From Bacteroidota bacterium (GTDB lineage Bacteria > Bacteroidota > Bacteroidia > Chitinophagales > Saprospiraceae): a stretch of 62,299 bases of DNA. Shown piece after piece: positions 39,001 through 46,245 of this stretch. Where the stretch lies: NCBI GenBank assembly GCA_029557915.1, contig JAKQHS010000052.1, forward strand, positions 1 through 62,299, in the 5' to 3' direction. Each line of letters opens with the position of its first letter. The stretch's first letter is position 1. The position numbers and the translations under genes were made by a program. The notes under the pieces were generated by a model. The model saw nothing but the letters and a program-made list of their open reading frames with translations. It ran no database searches and was not told the origin of the DNA.

Positions 39001-39117
39001 GAATCCATTGGTCCTGCCCAGATTGGGCTCTTGCTGGGCTTGTTTGCTTTAATGCCCCTGATTTTATTTAAGTACAGAACTGACCGCCGATCACGGATAG
39101 GCAGACAGCGGTCATGA
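36097..39117 (+). CDS. TPR-CHAT caspase-like protease, exported and membrane-anchored (copy 1)
   Basis: 1006 residues. N-terminal signal peptide MRYLVFLVLLFIASVHS, then TPR-like helices over residues ~50-480, a coiled-coil segment (~520-600, QRQLADLRRKVKTINYELAE), and a CHAT peptidase domain (~610-975). The catalytic dyad is H821 (HLALHALAND) and C868 (AILSACNTGAG). A transmembrane helix close to the C-terminus (IGLLLGLFALMPLILF) is followed by a basic tail. CHAT domains belong to the caspase/separase clan. The signal peptide plus C-terminal anchor puts the protease outside the cytoplasm. It is followed by a paralogue. More A+T-rich than the ilv genes. Substrate and function unknown. Confidence 0.85.
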   Translation: MRYLVFLVLLFIASVHSELADNQNNFQQAFPEYLKAAALEADVLMDKADSLLFHHQNDSATFYFMLALPILEKLTAQTRDSMTWLKYATTLYNLGYTTQESFEMDSSQHYLNRCLTATQERFGRIHLLTTLTLRKMEKNFMFKGEYNNSRNHIFEGFEISLKLKDQNPLFLGMAYQNMAYQNFLLNDREKMEIYYNKTEEIYESLYRIQDPSPNGSDTAGWQWKFPNSIVAYFPRHYVDYHLRTAYNHLMVGRIRNAQYNFDQAYNCYLHHRQVQSMMKFRIDNIRVHLLLYNGSFESALRLADSTIEFTRNDTDRYIFIDAYESKALTYETMGRWEDAFQCMKKCFDIYRPKGDEGILLYMRSRLAQLALNARRFDFSRSIVDSMIGKFMPEVRWDHPEPVEWTGREIYILKNMLPLLKHKFLIEMASLSNRFDPGEAMKTLKIFNAIHEATVSLHERTYTDVNRLVHERDHHLLYEKAIELTQKLFGYSGDSRFLLKGLKWSEASKSVILTREMVGQNQNRPYASSRTQRQLADLRRKVKTINYELAELHLRDSAQDSEMRLRLQGRLAALYGEMEILKERNVKELESGQASQIRNEYPIQTVRQNLKEEQSALIDFFYGDSLISIYLLTPDTLMNVQLVKSLSFDETVERFIDHIKIPKPNNLKEIDSLAQKLYQFLLEPFAPWIAGLNLVIIPDGLLCFLPFEYLVTPIRGFQAVRYEYSSGLYVNKPGMAPHKRYMGFAPEYSGRSTFNQSRGDSILLDDMYSTNRASLGFLKYNVPEVRECSKILEGQGFTGKQINKSLFFSHARQAGILHLALHALANDQNPDYSQLLLNSEQVDMDFEPLYAYQIKELDLNAELAILSACNTGAGKYQHGNGVESLAKAFNQAGCNNILMSLWPVNDASTKEIVVGFIKNLKNGLGKADALAKAKQNYLAAAPEEMKHPYYWAGLVLIGDNEPMFGLGPWESIGPAQIGLLLGLFALMPLILFKYRTDRRSRIGRQRS
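38764..38987 (+). repeat. Near-identical 224-nt block shared with the second CHAT gene (copy 1)
   Basis: Matches 41946-42169 over 224 nt with three mismatches: two in the codons of EIVVG and one in HPYYW. Sequence on either side of the block is far more diverged. It covers the C-terminal part of the CHAT domain after the catalytic cysteine. Confidence 0.9.
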
Positions 39118-39254
39118 CTATGGGATTCCAGGGTTTGAAATCCTGAAAATCCAATGGTTGGAAAAATTCCAAAATTCAATCTATATTAAAGTGGACTTTG
39201 TCACATCCTTTTGTGGACAGGGTTTGCAACCACGAATCGTCTTTGATCACCGGT

Positions 39255-42200
39255 ATGAGATATTTCTTTTTATTGTTATTCTTTCAACTCGCAACGGTTC
39301 ATTCCCGTGTTCCGGCAAAGAAAACAGCTGAAATCAAACCCGGGCCTGATTTTTCCATTGCAGAAGATTCGATCAGGGCCTCCACCCTGTTTCAACATGC
39401 GGATTCGGCCCTTTTCAATCTTCAATATGATTCGGCGATTATTTATTTTGAAAAATCTGCGAATCAGTATCAAAGAATCGTTGACTCCACACGGGATTCC
39501 CTGATCTGGGCAGGCTACGCGAATGCGCTGTTTTCCATAGGATTCTGCCATCAGGTGAACAGGGACATGAAGAAGGGGCTGGAATATCTTCAACAGAGTT
39601 TGAAAGTGGTCCTGGAGAGGTTTGGCGAGGATCACCCCACCGCCGCATGGACTTATTTCAAGATGGCCAGATCCTACCTCGCGATGGGGGATGGAAATGC
39701 CGAACGGTCTTGCACTTTAAAGGGATTTAACATCTGCCAAAGAATTTCCGGGAAGTATGATTTCCTGCTGGGACAGGCATATCATGAAATGGGCTATCAG
39801 TATTTTTTATTGAATGATCAGAAAAAAATAGAAATCTATTTTAATAAAACGGAACAAATTTATGATTCAGCCCTAGCCCGCTACGGGGGAGGCCCCGCCG
39901 GATCCGAATCCTATCCCTTTCCTACAAAACCGGTCCATGCCGATGGCCCGCAGCCCAATTCGGTATTGGCTGATTTCCCTTTAAACTTTGCGGAATTTCA
40001 TCTTCGAAAAAGCTCACATAATCTCGCACCCGAAAAGCTGAATGTTGCCAGGTACAGCTTTAATAAGGCGTGGACCTGCTATAATTCATATCCCTATTTA
40101 AAGCCCAGGCTCCGGTTCCGCATTAACCACATCAGGGCATATCTTTTGATCAACGAGCAAAAAATCCCGGAGGCTCTGAGCATTGCAGAGGAACTGATCG
40201 AGTTGACAAAAAACAACAATAATAAATACATCTTCATTGATGCTTTTGAAACCAAGGCCCTGGCCTTGGAAAAGTCAGGCCGGTTTGACCAGGCGTTTCA
40301 TGTCATGAAAAAATGTTTTACAAACTACCGGCCCGAAGGAGATCTTGGCATTGTCTGGTACATGCACCGGAGAATGGCCGATCTGTCATTAAGTTCAGAA
40401 AGATATCCGGCCTGCCTGAATTATTGTGACAGCCTGATGGCCCTGATCCTGAAGTCTGGTCACGGGAACCTTACTGAAAATGTAAACTGGAAGGATTACA
40501 GCCTCCATGAGGTCCAGGTATTGATACAAGTGTTTAAGTATAGGTACGCGGCATTTAGTAAATGGAAAAAGAACCGCTTAAGCCTCGATGAACTTAAACA
40601 ATTGCAACTGTTGTTTAAGAAAATTCATGAAGCGACGATCTACCTCCATTCCGTGGTTTATACGGATGAAAAACGATTGGCACTGGAAGCAGACCATTAC
40701 CCATTCTATGAGAAAGCCATTGAATTCAATGAAATTTTATTTGACTCCACCCGGGAAGCAAAATATGCTTTAAATGCGCTCACCTGGTCCGAGTCAAGCA
40801 AAAATGTGTTGTGGTCAATAAGATTACTGGAACAACAGAAGGGAAACCGGTATTACCATTCCAATACCATAAACAAAATAAAGTCCATTTCCCGGAAAAT
40901 CAGGGATACGGAATATACCCTGACCGAAATGAACATCAATCCTGAATCATCCGCATCCAAACGAAAATCAGAACTGCAAAGCGCCTTAGCATCCCATTCC
41001 ACTGAAATGGAACTGCTGAAAGCCCAATATTCCAGGGAAGTCATCTCCTTCGCGTCCGCGGCCATCCACAGTGAATACCCTCTGGCCGCCATCCAGAACC
41101 GGTTGAAAATGGAACACTCGGTTTTGCTTGATTATTTTTATGGAGACAGCCTGATCGCGCTGAATCTGGTCAGTCCGGACACTGCCATCACTCATATCCT
41201 GCCCGGGAATGAGGAGCTTTCAAATTCCATTTTAAACTACCTGTCCGCCATCAAAGCCCCCGGAATCATTTCCTCCGACAGCCTCAGGGCCTTGTCCCAG
41301 AACCTTTTGCAGATACTGATAAAACCCGTTTGGGAATACTTGAATGCCCCAAACCTCGTAATTATCCCGGATGGTCCCTTGAATATGATCCCGTTTGAAA
41401 TGCTGCTGGAGGGACGGAAGACGGCCCAGTCCGTACGTTATGAATATTCAAGCGGCGACTTACTAAATGAAAATCCGGTCCGCCCATGCACAAAGTATAT
41501 CGGATTTGCACCGGAATACTCCGGTTTGGAATCCATTCAATATACCCATCATGATTCCCTCTTACTCGCTGGATTTTATGAGCGCAACCGTTCAAGCCTG
41601 GGTCCTTTGCGATTCAACCGGGAGGAAGTCAAAGAATCAGCAGAAATCCTCAAAGGAAAAGTATTTTCGGGGAATCAGGTAAGTCGGGAAGTTTTTAACC
41701 GTGCATCGGAGCAGGCAGGCATCCTTCATCTGGCCTTGCATGCATTGGAAGATGAAGAACATCCGGAATATTCCCAATTTCTGCTGAATTCCGAATCAGG
41801 CGCCAATGCCATTGATCCCCTGTATTCATTTCAGATAAAAAATTTATTCCTCAAAGCCGATTTGGCCATACTGAGTGCCTGCAACACCGGAGTGGGAAAA
41901 TATCAGCGGGGCAACGGAGTGCAATCCCTGGCCAAAGCCTTTAAACAAGCCGGATGCAATAACATCCTGATGTCTCTCTGGCCGGTCAATGACGCCAGCA
42001 CCAAAGAAATAGTAGTCGGTTTCATCAAAAATCTGAAAAATGGCCTCGGAAAAGCGGACGCCCTGGCCAAAGCAAAACAAAACTATCTCGCCGCAGCCCC
42101 GGAAGAAATGAAACATCCCTATTATTGGGCAGGGCTGGTATTGATCGGGGACAATGAGCCGATGTTTGGATCAGGTGTAGACTGGCCGGTTTCATCGGGG

Positions 42201-42269
42201 TGGCTTATTATTTTACTTTTGGTTGTCAGCGTCTTCTTCGTGGTTTGGCGGAGAAAGTGGATCAATTAA
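39255..42269 (+). CDS. TPR-CHAT caspase-like protease, exported and membrane-anchored (copy 2)
   Basis: 1004 residues from ATG 39255, chosen because MRYFFLLLFFQLATVHS mirrors the start of copy 1; an upstream in-frame ATG at 39198 adds 19 unlike residues. Same order as copy 1: signal peptide, TPR region (LNDQKKIEIYFNKTEQIYDS matches LNDREKMEIYYNKTEEIYES of copy 1), coiled coil, CHAT domain with H829 (HLALHALEDE) and C876 (AILSACNTGVG), C-terminal transmembrane helix (IILLLVVSVFFVVW) and basic tail. The N-terminal half is clearly diverged from copy 1, while the end of the CHAT domain is nearly identical in DNA. The 137-nt gap between the two carries no visible terminator, so they may be cotranscribed. 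Confidence 0.85.
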   Translation: MRYFFLLLFFQLATVHSRVPAKKTAEIKPGPDFSIAEDSIRASTLFQHADSALFNLQYDSAIIYFEKSANQYQRIVDSTRDSLIWAGYANALFSIGFCHQVNRDMKKGLEYLQQSLKVVLERFGEDHPTAAWTYFKMARSYLAMGDGNAERSCTLKGFNICQRISGKYDFLLGQAYHEMGYQYFLLNDQKKIEIYFNKTEQIYDSALARYGGGPAGSESYPFPTKPVHADGPQPNSVLADFPLNFAEFHLRKSSHNLAPEKLNVARYSFNKAWTCYNSYPYLKPRLRFRINHIRAYLLINEQKIPEALSIAEELIELTKNNNNKYIFIDAFETKALALEKSGRFDQAFHVMKKCFTNYRPEGDLGIVWYMHRRMADLSLSSERYPACLNYCDSLMALILKSGHGNLTENVNWKDYSLHEVQVLIQVFKYRYAAFSKWKKNRLSLDELKQLQLLFKKIHEATIYLHSVVYTDEKRLALEADHYPFYEKAIEFNEILFDSTREAKYALNALTWSESSKNVLWSIRLLEQQKGNRYYHSNTINKIKSISRKIRDTEYTLTEMNINPESSASKRKSELQSALASHSTEMELLKAQYSREVISFASAAIHSEYPLAAIQNRLKMEHSVLLDYFYGDSLIALNLVSPDTAITHILPGNEELSNSILNYLSAIKAPGIISSDSLRALSQNLLQILIKPVWEYLNAPNLVIIPDGPLNMIPFEMLLEGRKTAQSVRYEYSSGDLLNENPVRPCTKYIGFAPEYSGLESIQYTHHDSLLLAGFYERNRSSLGPLRFNREEVKESAEILKGKVFSGNQVSREVFNRASEQAGILHLALHALEDEEHPEYSQFLLNSESGANAIDPLYSFQIKNLFLKADLAILSACNTGVGKYQRGNGVQSLAKAFKQAGCNNILMSLWPVNDASTKEIVVGFIKNLKNGLGKADALAKAKQNYLAAAPEEMKHPYYWAGLVLIGDNEPMFGSGVDWPVSSGWLIILLLVVSVFFVVWRRKWIN
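41946..42169 (+). repeat. Near-identical 224-nt block shared with the first CHAT gene (copy 2)
   Basis: Partner of 38764-38987; three mismatches over 224 nt. Confidence 0.9.
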
Positions 42270-42304
42270 AACAGTTAACCAGTTTATCAGGTTACCAGTT
42301 GATC

Positions 42305-42374
42305 GGCTCGCTTCTCGTTTCTCGTATCTGGCTTCTCACTACTCGTATCTGGCTTCTCACTACTCGTATCTCGC
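42305..42374 (-). repeat. Heptad repeat array, ten units, visible as 21-bp direct repeats
   Basis: Read on the minus strand the ten units are GCGAGAT, ACGAGTA, GTGAGAA, GCCAGAT, ACGAGTA, GTGAGAA, GCCAGAT, ACGAGAA, ACGAGAA, GCGAGCC: each is NN-(G/C)AG-NN. Three units recur in order, giving the 21-bp repeat. The array starts 8 nt after the M1 peptidase stop and reads in that gene's sense direction. Confidence 0.85.
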
Positions 42375-42382
42375 TACCCGAA

Positions 42383-44230
42383 TCACTTCCTCACCCACCG
42401 GTTATTCTCCCTGTCCGTATCCGCCATCCGCTTTGAAGGATCGATCTCAATGCCGGCAACCTGGCTAAAGGGGACCTTCAGTTTCAGGGTATAACTGGGA
42501 TAGGTCCAGGTCCAGTCGGGCTGGAGATTGAGCTTTTTATCCGGCCATTCCTGGATTTTCTCCCCGCGCATCAGGTCCAGGGGGATATACTCCAGGTTTT
42601 GGCTGCCGTCGGTAAGAGATACCAGGATATCCAGGGGCATGATGAACGGTTTTTTCTTGCGGATCACGATCCGGGCCTGGCCGTTTTCTTCGTAGACCGA
42701 ATCGACGGCATAATCGATCTGCTTGGTGCTGTTCACAAAATATTCTTTGTACCAATCCAACTCCAGTCCGCTCCGTTTTTCAAAAACCCGGACCAGGTCA
42801 TTGACGTTCGGGTGTTTGAATTTCCAGGTATTGAAATAATCCAGCAAACCGGCCTGGAAGGCCTGCTTCCCGATGATGTATTCAAGCTGATGCAGGAACA
42901 CCTCCCCTTTGGAATAGGCGGCCACCCCATAGGCAAAATTGGATTCATAATGGTCGGAATGGGTGCTGAGCGGCTCTTCCCGGCCGCTTTTCGCCAGGTT
43001 GAAATAACCCTGGTACGCCCCCGCGCAGGCGCCAGTCCCGTATTGGTCCGCGCTGCCCGGTTTTTCGATTTCGGCAAGGATGATGTCTTGCGCGTAACTG
43101 GTAAATCCTTCATCCATCCAGGCATAGAGGCTTTCGTTGGACCCCAGAACCATCTGGTACCAGCTATGGAGGAGTTCATGCGTGGATACCCCGATGAGCC
43201 CATCCATCGATCCTTCTCCCAGGATAAGGGTCGCCATGGGATATTCCATTCCCCCATCCCCGCCCTGGATAAAAGCGTAATAGGAATAAGGGTATTTTCC
43301 AAATCTTTTATTGGCGATCTTGAATACCTGGTTCATCACTGCGGGCAGCCTGGACCAGGTATCCCGGGTTTTGTCGTTTTCCTGGAAAAAGAAATGCATG
43401 TCAATGCCGTCGTCATTGACCAGCCTGGTGTGTTTGTATTCCGGGTCCGCAGCCCACAGAAAATCATGCACCCGGGGCGCTTTGAAATGCCAGGTCAGTT
43501 TTTCGCCGGAAGGCGGTTTTACCTGGCTTCCCGGTTTTTCATAACCATAACCCACTTCCTGGGGATTTTGGATATAACCACCCGCTGCTACCAGGTACTT
43601 TTTATCGATCCTGATCTTTACGTCAAAATCGCCCCAGACCCCGTAAAACTCCCTGGCGACATAGGGATTCGCATGCCAACCCTGGTAGTCGTATTCGCAG
43701 AGTTTGGGATACCACTGGCTCATGGAATAGGCTATGCCTTCCCGGTTGTTGCGTCCGGTCCTGCGGATCTGGACCGGCACCTGGGAACGGAATTTCATTG
43801 CCAGGGTGGTTTTCCCTTTGGATTTCAAGGGTTTGGCCAGTTTGACCTCAAGGATGGTGCCTTCAATATGGTATTTCACAGGTATCCCATCCTGGGTGAG
43901 GCTTAGAATTTCGTGATAACCAATTTCTGATTCGGTGAGCTTGGATATCCGGTCCCTCACCCTGCCATCCGGATCGGGCAGGTTCCGGGAGCGGACATCC
44001 ATGACGCTTCCCGGCTGGAAAGCATTGTAATAGAGATGATAAAAGACCCGGTCCAATACATCCGGACTGTTGTTGGTATAAACCAGGGTTTGCTGGCCGG
44101 TGAACCGGTGGGATTGGACGTCAAAATCGATATCCATTTTATAAGAGACCTGTTGCTGCCAGCGGTTGGGCTGGGCCTGGATCAATCCTCCTCCCAGGCA
44201 GAGGACCATCAGTATCGAAAGCCGTTTCAT
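42383..44230 (-). CDS. M1 family metallopeptidase
   Basis: 615 residues with signal peptide LSILMVLCLGGGLIQA, then the M1 fold. The zinc site is HELLH (H351, E352, H355) followed by E374 in WMDEGFTSY, exactly HExxH-x18-E. The exopeptidase motif appears degenerate as GGDGGMEYP, in place of GAMEN, so endopeptidase or altered specificity is possible. Probably secreted and periplasmic. It stands alone on the minus strand, convergent with the CHAT pair, and its 3' end is followed by a heptad repeat array. Confidence 0.92.
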   Translation of the reverse strand: MKRLSILMVLCLGGGLIQAQPNRWQQQVSYKMDIDFDVQSHRFTGQQTLVYTNNSPDVLDRVFYHLYYNAFQPGSVMDVRSRNLPDPDGRVRDRISKLTESEIGYHEILSLTQDGIPVKYHIEGTILEVKLAKPLKSKGKTTLAMKFRSQVPVQIRRTGRNNREGIAYSMSQWYPKLCEYDYQGWHANPYVAREFYGVWGDFDVKIRIDKKYLVAAGGYIQNPQEVGYGYEKPGSQVKPPSGEKLTWHFKAPRVHDFLWAADPEYKHTRLVNDDGIDMHFFFQENDKTRDTWSRLPAVMNQVFKIANKRFGKYPYSYYAFIQGGDGGMEYPMATLILGEGSMDGLIGVSTHELLHSWYQMVLGSNESLYAWMDEGFTSYAQDIILAEIEKPGSADQYGTGACAGAYQGYFNLAKSGREEPLSTHSDHYESNFAYGVAAYSKGEVFLHQLEYIIGKQAFQAGLLDYFNTWKFKHPNVNDLVRVFEKRSGLELDWYKEYFVNSTKQIDYAVDSVYEENGQARIVIRKKKPFIMPLDILVSLTDGSQNLEYIPLDLMRGEKIQEWPDKKLNLQPDWTWTYPSYTLKLKVPFSQVAGIEIDPSKRMADTDRENNRWVRK

Positions 44231-44270
44231 GGTCTAAAAATAGATTAAAAGCAGCTGCCGTTCAAATGCC

Positions 44271-44705
44271 TCATGACCCCACCCATTTCTCAAAACAATT
44301 GCACATGATGTCCCGGGGAGGATAATAACAATATCCGTAGGCTTCATGATAACCCAGCGAGCGGTACAATTTTTGAGAAACCGGATTACCGAGATAGGCA
44401 TCCAGCCGGATCACGTCCAGTTGCAGGTCCTGGGCCTGCTGTTCAGCAAAATAGGCCAATTGTCTGGCCAATCCCCTGCCCTGGTAGCCGGGATGCGTGC
44501 AAAGCCGGTGAACCACCAGGAATCGATCCGAGGGATAGGCCCAGCCGATCTTTTCGTACTGGGGGTCCTGGTTCCGGTCCAGGGTCACGCTGGCCGTCAA
44601 AACATCTCCATCCCGCATGATCCAGGTATCCCCTTCCTCCAGGTTTTGCCAGAGGGTGGAAGCATCGGGATAACCGTCGTCCCACTGATAGATGCCCTGC
44701 TTCAT
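44271..44705 (-). CDS. GNAT family N-acetyltransferase, N-terminus extends upstream of the first ATG
   Basis: The ATG-started frame has 144 residues with the GNAT core: VVHRLCTHPGYQGRGLARQL (acetyl-CoA loop Q/R-x2-G-x-G/A) and LDAYLGNPVSQKLYRSLGY. In the same frame the 38 codons upstream of this ATG read as a plausible GNAT N-terminus (IRATPEKAALADFEAILAL, then YKEVTAFL) and stop only at 44822. No ATG, GTG or TTG occurs there; the candidates are CTG at 44798 with AGG just upstream, or ATA/ATC. The true protein is therefore probably longer, about 170-180 residues. Substrate unknown. Confidence 0.8.
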   Translation of the reverse strand: MKQGIYQWDDGYPDASTLWQNLEEGDTWIMRDGDVLTASVTLDRNQDPQYEKIGWAYPSDRFLVVHRLCTHPGYQGRGLARQLAYFAEQQAQDLQLDVIRLDAYLGNPVSQKLYRSLGYHEAYGYCYYPPRDIMCNCFEKWVGS

Positions 44706-44853
44706 CAGGAAGGCGGTGACCTCCTTATAAAGAGCCAGGATGGCCTCAAAATCAGCCAGTGCCGCTTTTTCGGGCGTGGCCCGGATATTGTTGTTCAGAT
44801 TGCCTATTTTAAAGTAATTTTACGCATTATTTAAACCAGTAATTTGAACCGGC

Positions 44854-45420
44854 GTGAAAAAATTTATCTCCTCTAATTTAATCCTGGGACTGGTCCTTGC
44901 CGGTATCCTGAGCAGGCTGATCCCGCATGCTCCCAATTTTACGGCGGTCGGAGCCACCGCCTTGTTCGCCGGGGCCCTGATCCGCCCCAGGTGGATGTCC
45001 TTTATTATTCCTTTGTTGATTTTATGGCTCTCCGACCTTTACCTGAACAACGGGATGTACCGGAACCTATTTCCCGAGCACTACACCGGCTGGCAATGGA
45101 TGGGCAATGCCTGGGTTTATACCGGATTTGTCCTCATCGTCGCCTTGGGTCAATGGGGCATAAGGAAGATCAATGTAAAAAATGTGTTGCTTTCATCTAT
45201 CCTTGCTTCCCTTTTGTTCTTCATGGTCACCAATTTCGGCGTCTGGATCAATAGCCCGGCCTGGCCTCAGAATCCGGCCGGACTCCTTGCCTGTTATGAA
45301 TTTGCCCTTCCCTTTTTCTGGAATACGTTTGCGGCTGACTTATTGTTTAGTGGGGTTTTGTTCGGGAGTTATGTTTGGGTTACTAGATATATAGGTCAGA
45401 GGTTAGAGGTTAGAGGTTAG
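44854..45420 (+). CDS. DUF6580 integral membrane protein
   Basis: 188 residues with five or six transmembrane helices. It matches the DUF6580 pattern: an N-terminal SRLIPHAPNFTAVGATALFAGA, a central SDLYLNNGMY, and a C-terminal FWNTFAADLLFSGVLFG. The start is GTG at 44854. The function of the family is unknown; the helix arrangement recalls small ECF-type substrate-binding transporters. The last residues (GQRLEVRG) and the stop codon are encoded by a heptad repeat array. Confidence 0.85.
   Translation: MKKFISSNLILGLVLAGILSRLIPHAPNFTAVGATALFAGALIRPRWMSFIIPLLILWLSDLYLNNGMYRNLFPEHYTGWQWMGNAWVYTGFVLIVALGQWGIRKINVKNVLLSSILASLLFFMVTNFGVWINSPAWPQNPAGLLACYEFALPFFWNTFAADLLFSGVLFGSYVWVTRYIGQRLEVRG
45393..45420 (+). 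repeat. Heptad repeat array (AGGTTAG type), four units
   Basis: AGGTCAG followed by three AGGTTAG units. The array overlaps the end of the DUF6580 gene, and the TAG of its last unit is the stop codon. Confidence 0.85.
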
Positions 45421-45426
45421 AGGTGC

Positions 45427-46245
45427 TTAGCCGAGGTTACCTCCGATCCTTGAATAAATCCATTCCGGTTTAAAATGTACCGGATCACCCAATACCATTC
45501 GCAACGCTTTCCTGTAAGGCTCAAAGCAGTTTTCAAGTAAAAAATTTTTGGCCGTTACATTTCCTTCCGGAATTACATGGCGTAGCCGGGCAGATAGTTT
45601 CAGCCGCATCAGTTCCTGGCCGGCTTTCTCATCCCGGCTGATGATCAACCCCTCACCTAATGTTGGAAGATAATATGCGTAAAGCACAGAATTAGAAGAA
45701 ATTACCTTCCCATTTTCAAGATGATCCCGGATGAGCAAGGACCGGTCTTCACCCGAGGCTTCCAGATCCAGTTCCAGGACCTGGCCCAGGATGGAAGAAT
45801 TGAGATCTGCTACTCCGGATTCCGGATTGGGGGGCAGGGGTTCGGCCCTCCTGAAGAAAGAATATTCGGCCACCGGCCGGAATCCCAGTTTGGTATAAAC
45901 AGGGGCGCCCAGGTCGGTGGCTACGAGGGAAATGGACCTTACTTCGGGTTTCACCAGGTCGATCAGGCACTGGGTCATTTTACTTCCTAAGCCGCGGTTT
46001 CTGTATGGTTCGGCTACAATGATCTGAGCCAGCCATGCCGTCTGTGCATGCCTGATGGCACAGCCTATGGCACGGATTTCCCCGTTTTCCATCAATTTTA
46101 ATGGCTGGCAATAGGGGCTGGGAATATAAAAAGCATAGGCTTTGGTGATATCCGGCCAGTCCGCCGGTTGAAAAGCTTTCAGGCCCTCCAAATCCTTTTG
46201 ATCGATCGCAGCAAGGTCCAGGTTCATTCCTTGCGGGGATTCCAT
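45427..46245 (-). CDS. GNAT family N-acetyltransferase, double-domain type
   Basis: 272 residues with two GNAT-like halves. The first carries IIVAEPYRNRGLGSKMTQCL (acetyl-CoA motif R-N-R-G-L-G) and DLGAPVYTKLGF; the second is more degenerate (YYLPTLGEGLIISRDEKAGQ then RHVIPEGNVTAKNF). Two-domain GNATs of this kind often bind two substrates or have one inactive half. The start is given at 46245; ATG 46228 is another choice. Its 5' end overlaps the end of the adenosyltransferase gene by 22 nt, so they are cotranscribed. Confidence 0.8.
   Translation of the reverse strand: MESPQGMNLDLAAIDQKDLEGLKAFQPADWPDITKAYAFYIPSPYCQPLKLMENGEIRAIGCAIRHAQTAWLAQIIVAEPYRNRGLGSKMTQCLIDLVKPEVRSISLVATDLGAPVYTKLGFRPVAEYSFFRRAEPLPPNPESGVADLNSSILGQVLELDLEASGEDRSLLIRDHLENGKVISSNSVLYAYYLPTLGEGLIISRDEKAGQELMRLKLSARLRHVIPEGNVTAKNFLLENCFEPYRKALRMVLGDPVHFKPEWIYSRIGGNLG

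Noticed and set aside
36097-42269. Gasdermin-CHAT or TPR-CHAT/Csx29-type defence system
   Set aside because: No gasdermin, CRISPR type III-E or other defence partner lies beside the genes, and both proteases carry export signals.
42599-43906. 435-codon plus-strand open frame opposite the M1 peptidase
   Set aside because: Overlaps the zinc-peptidase coding sequence throughout and shows no coherent motif.
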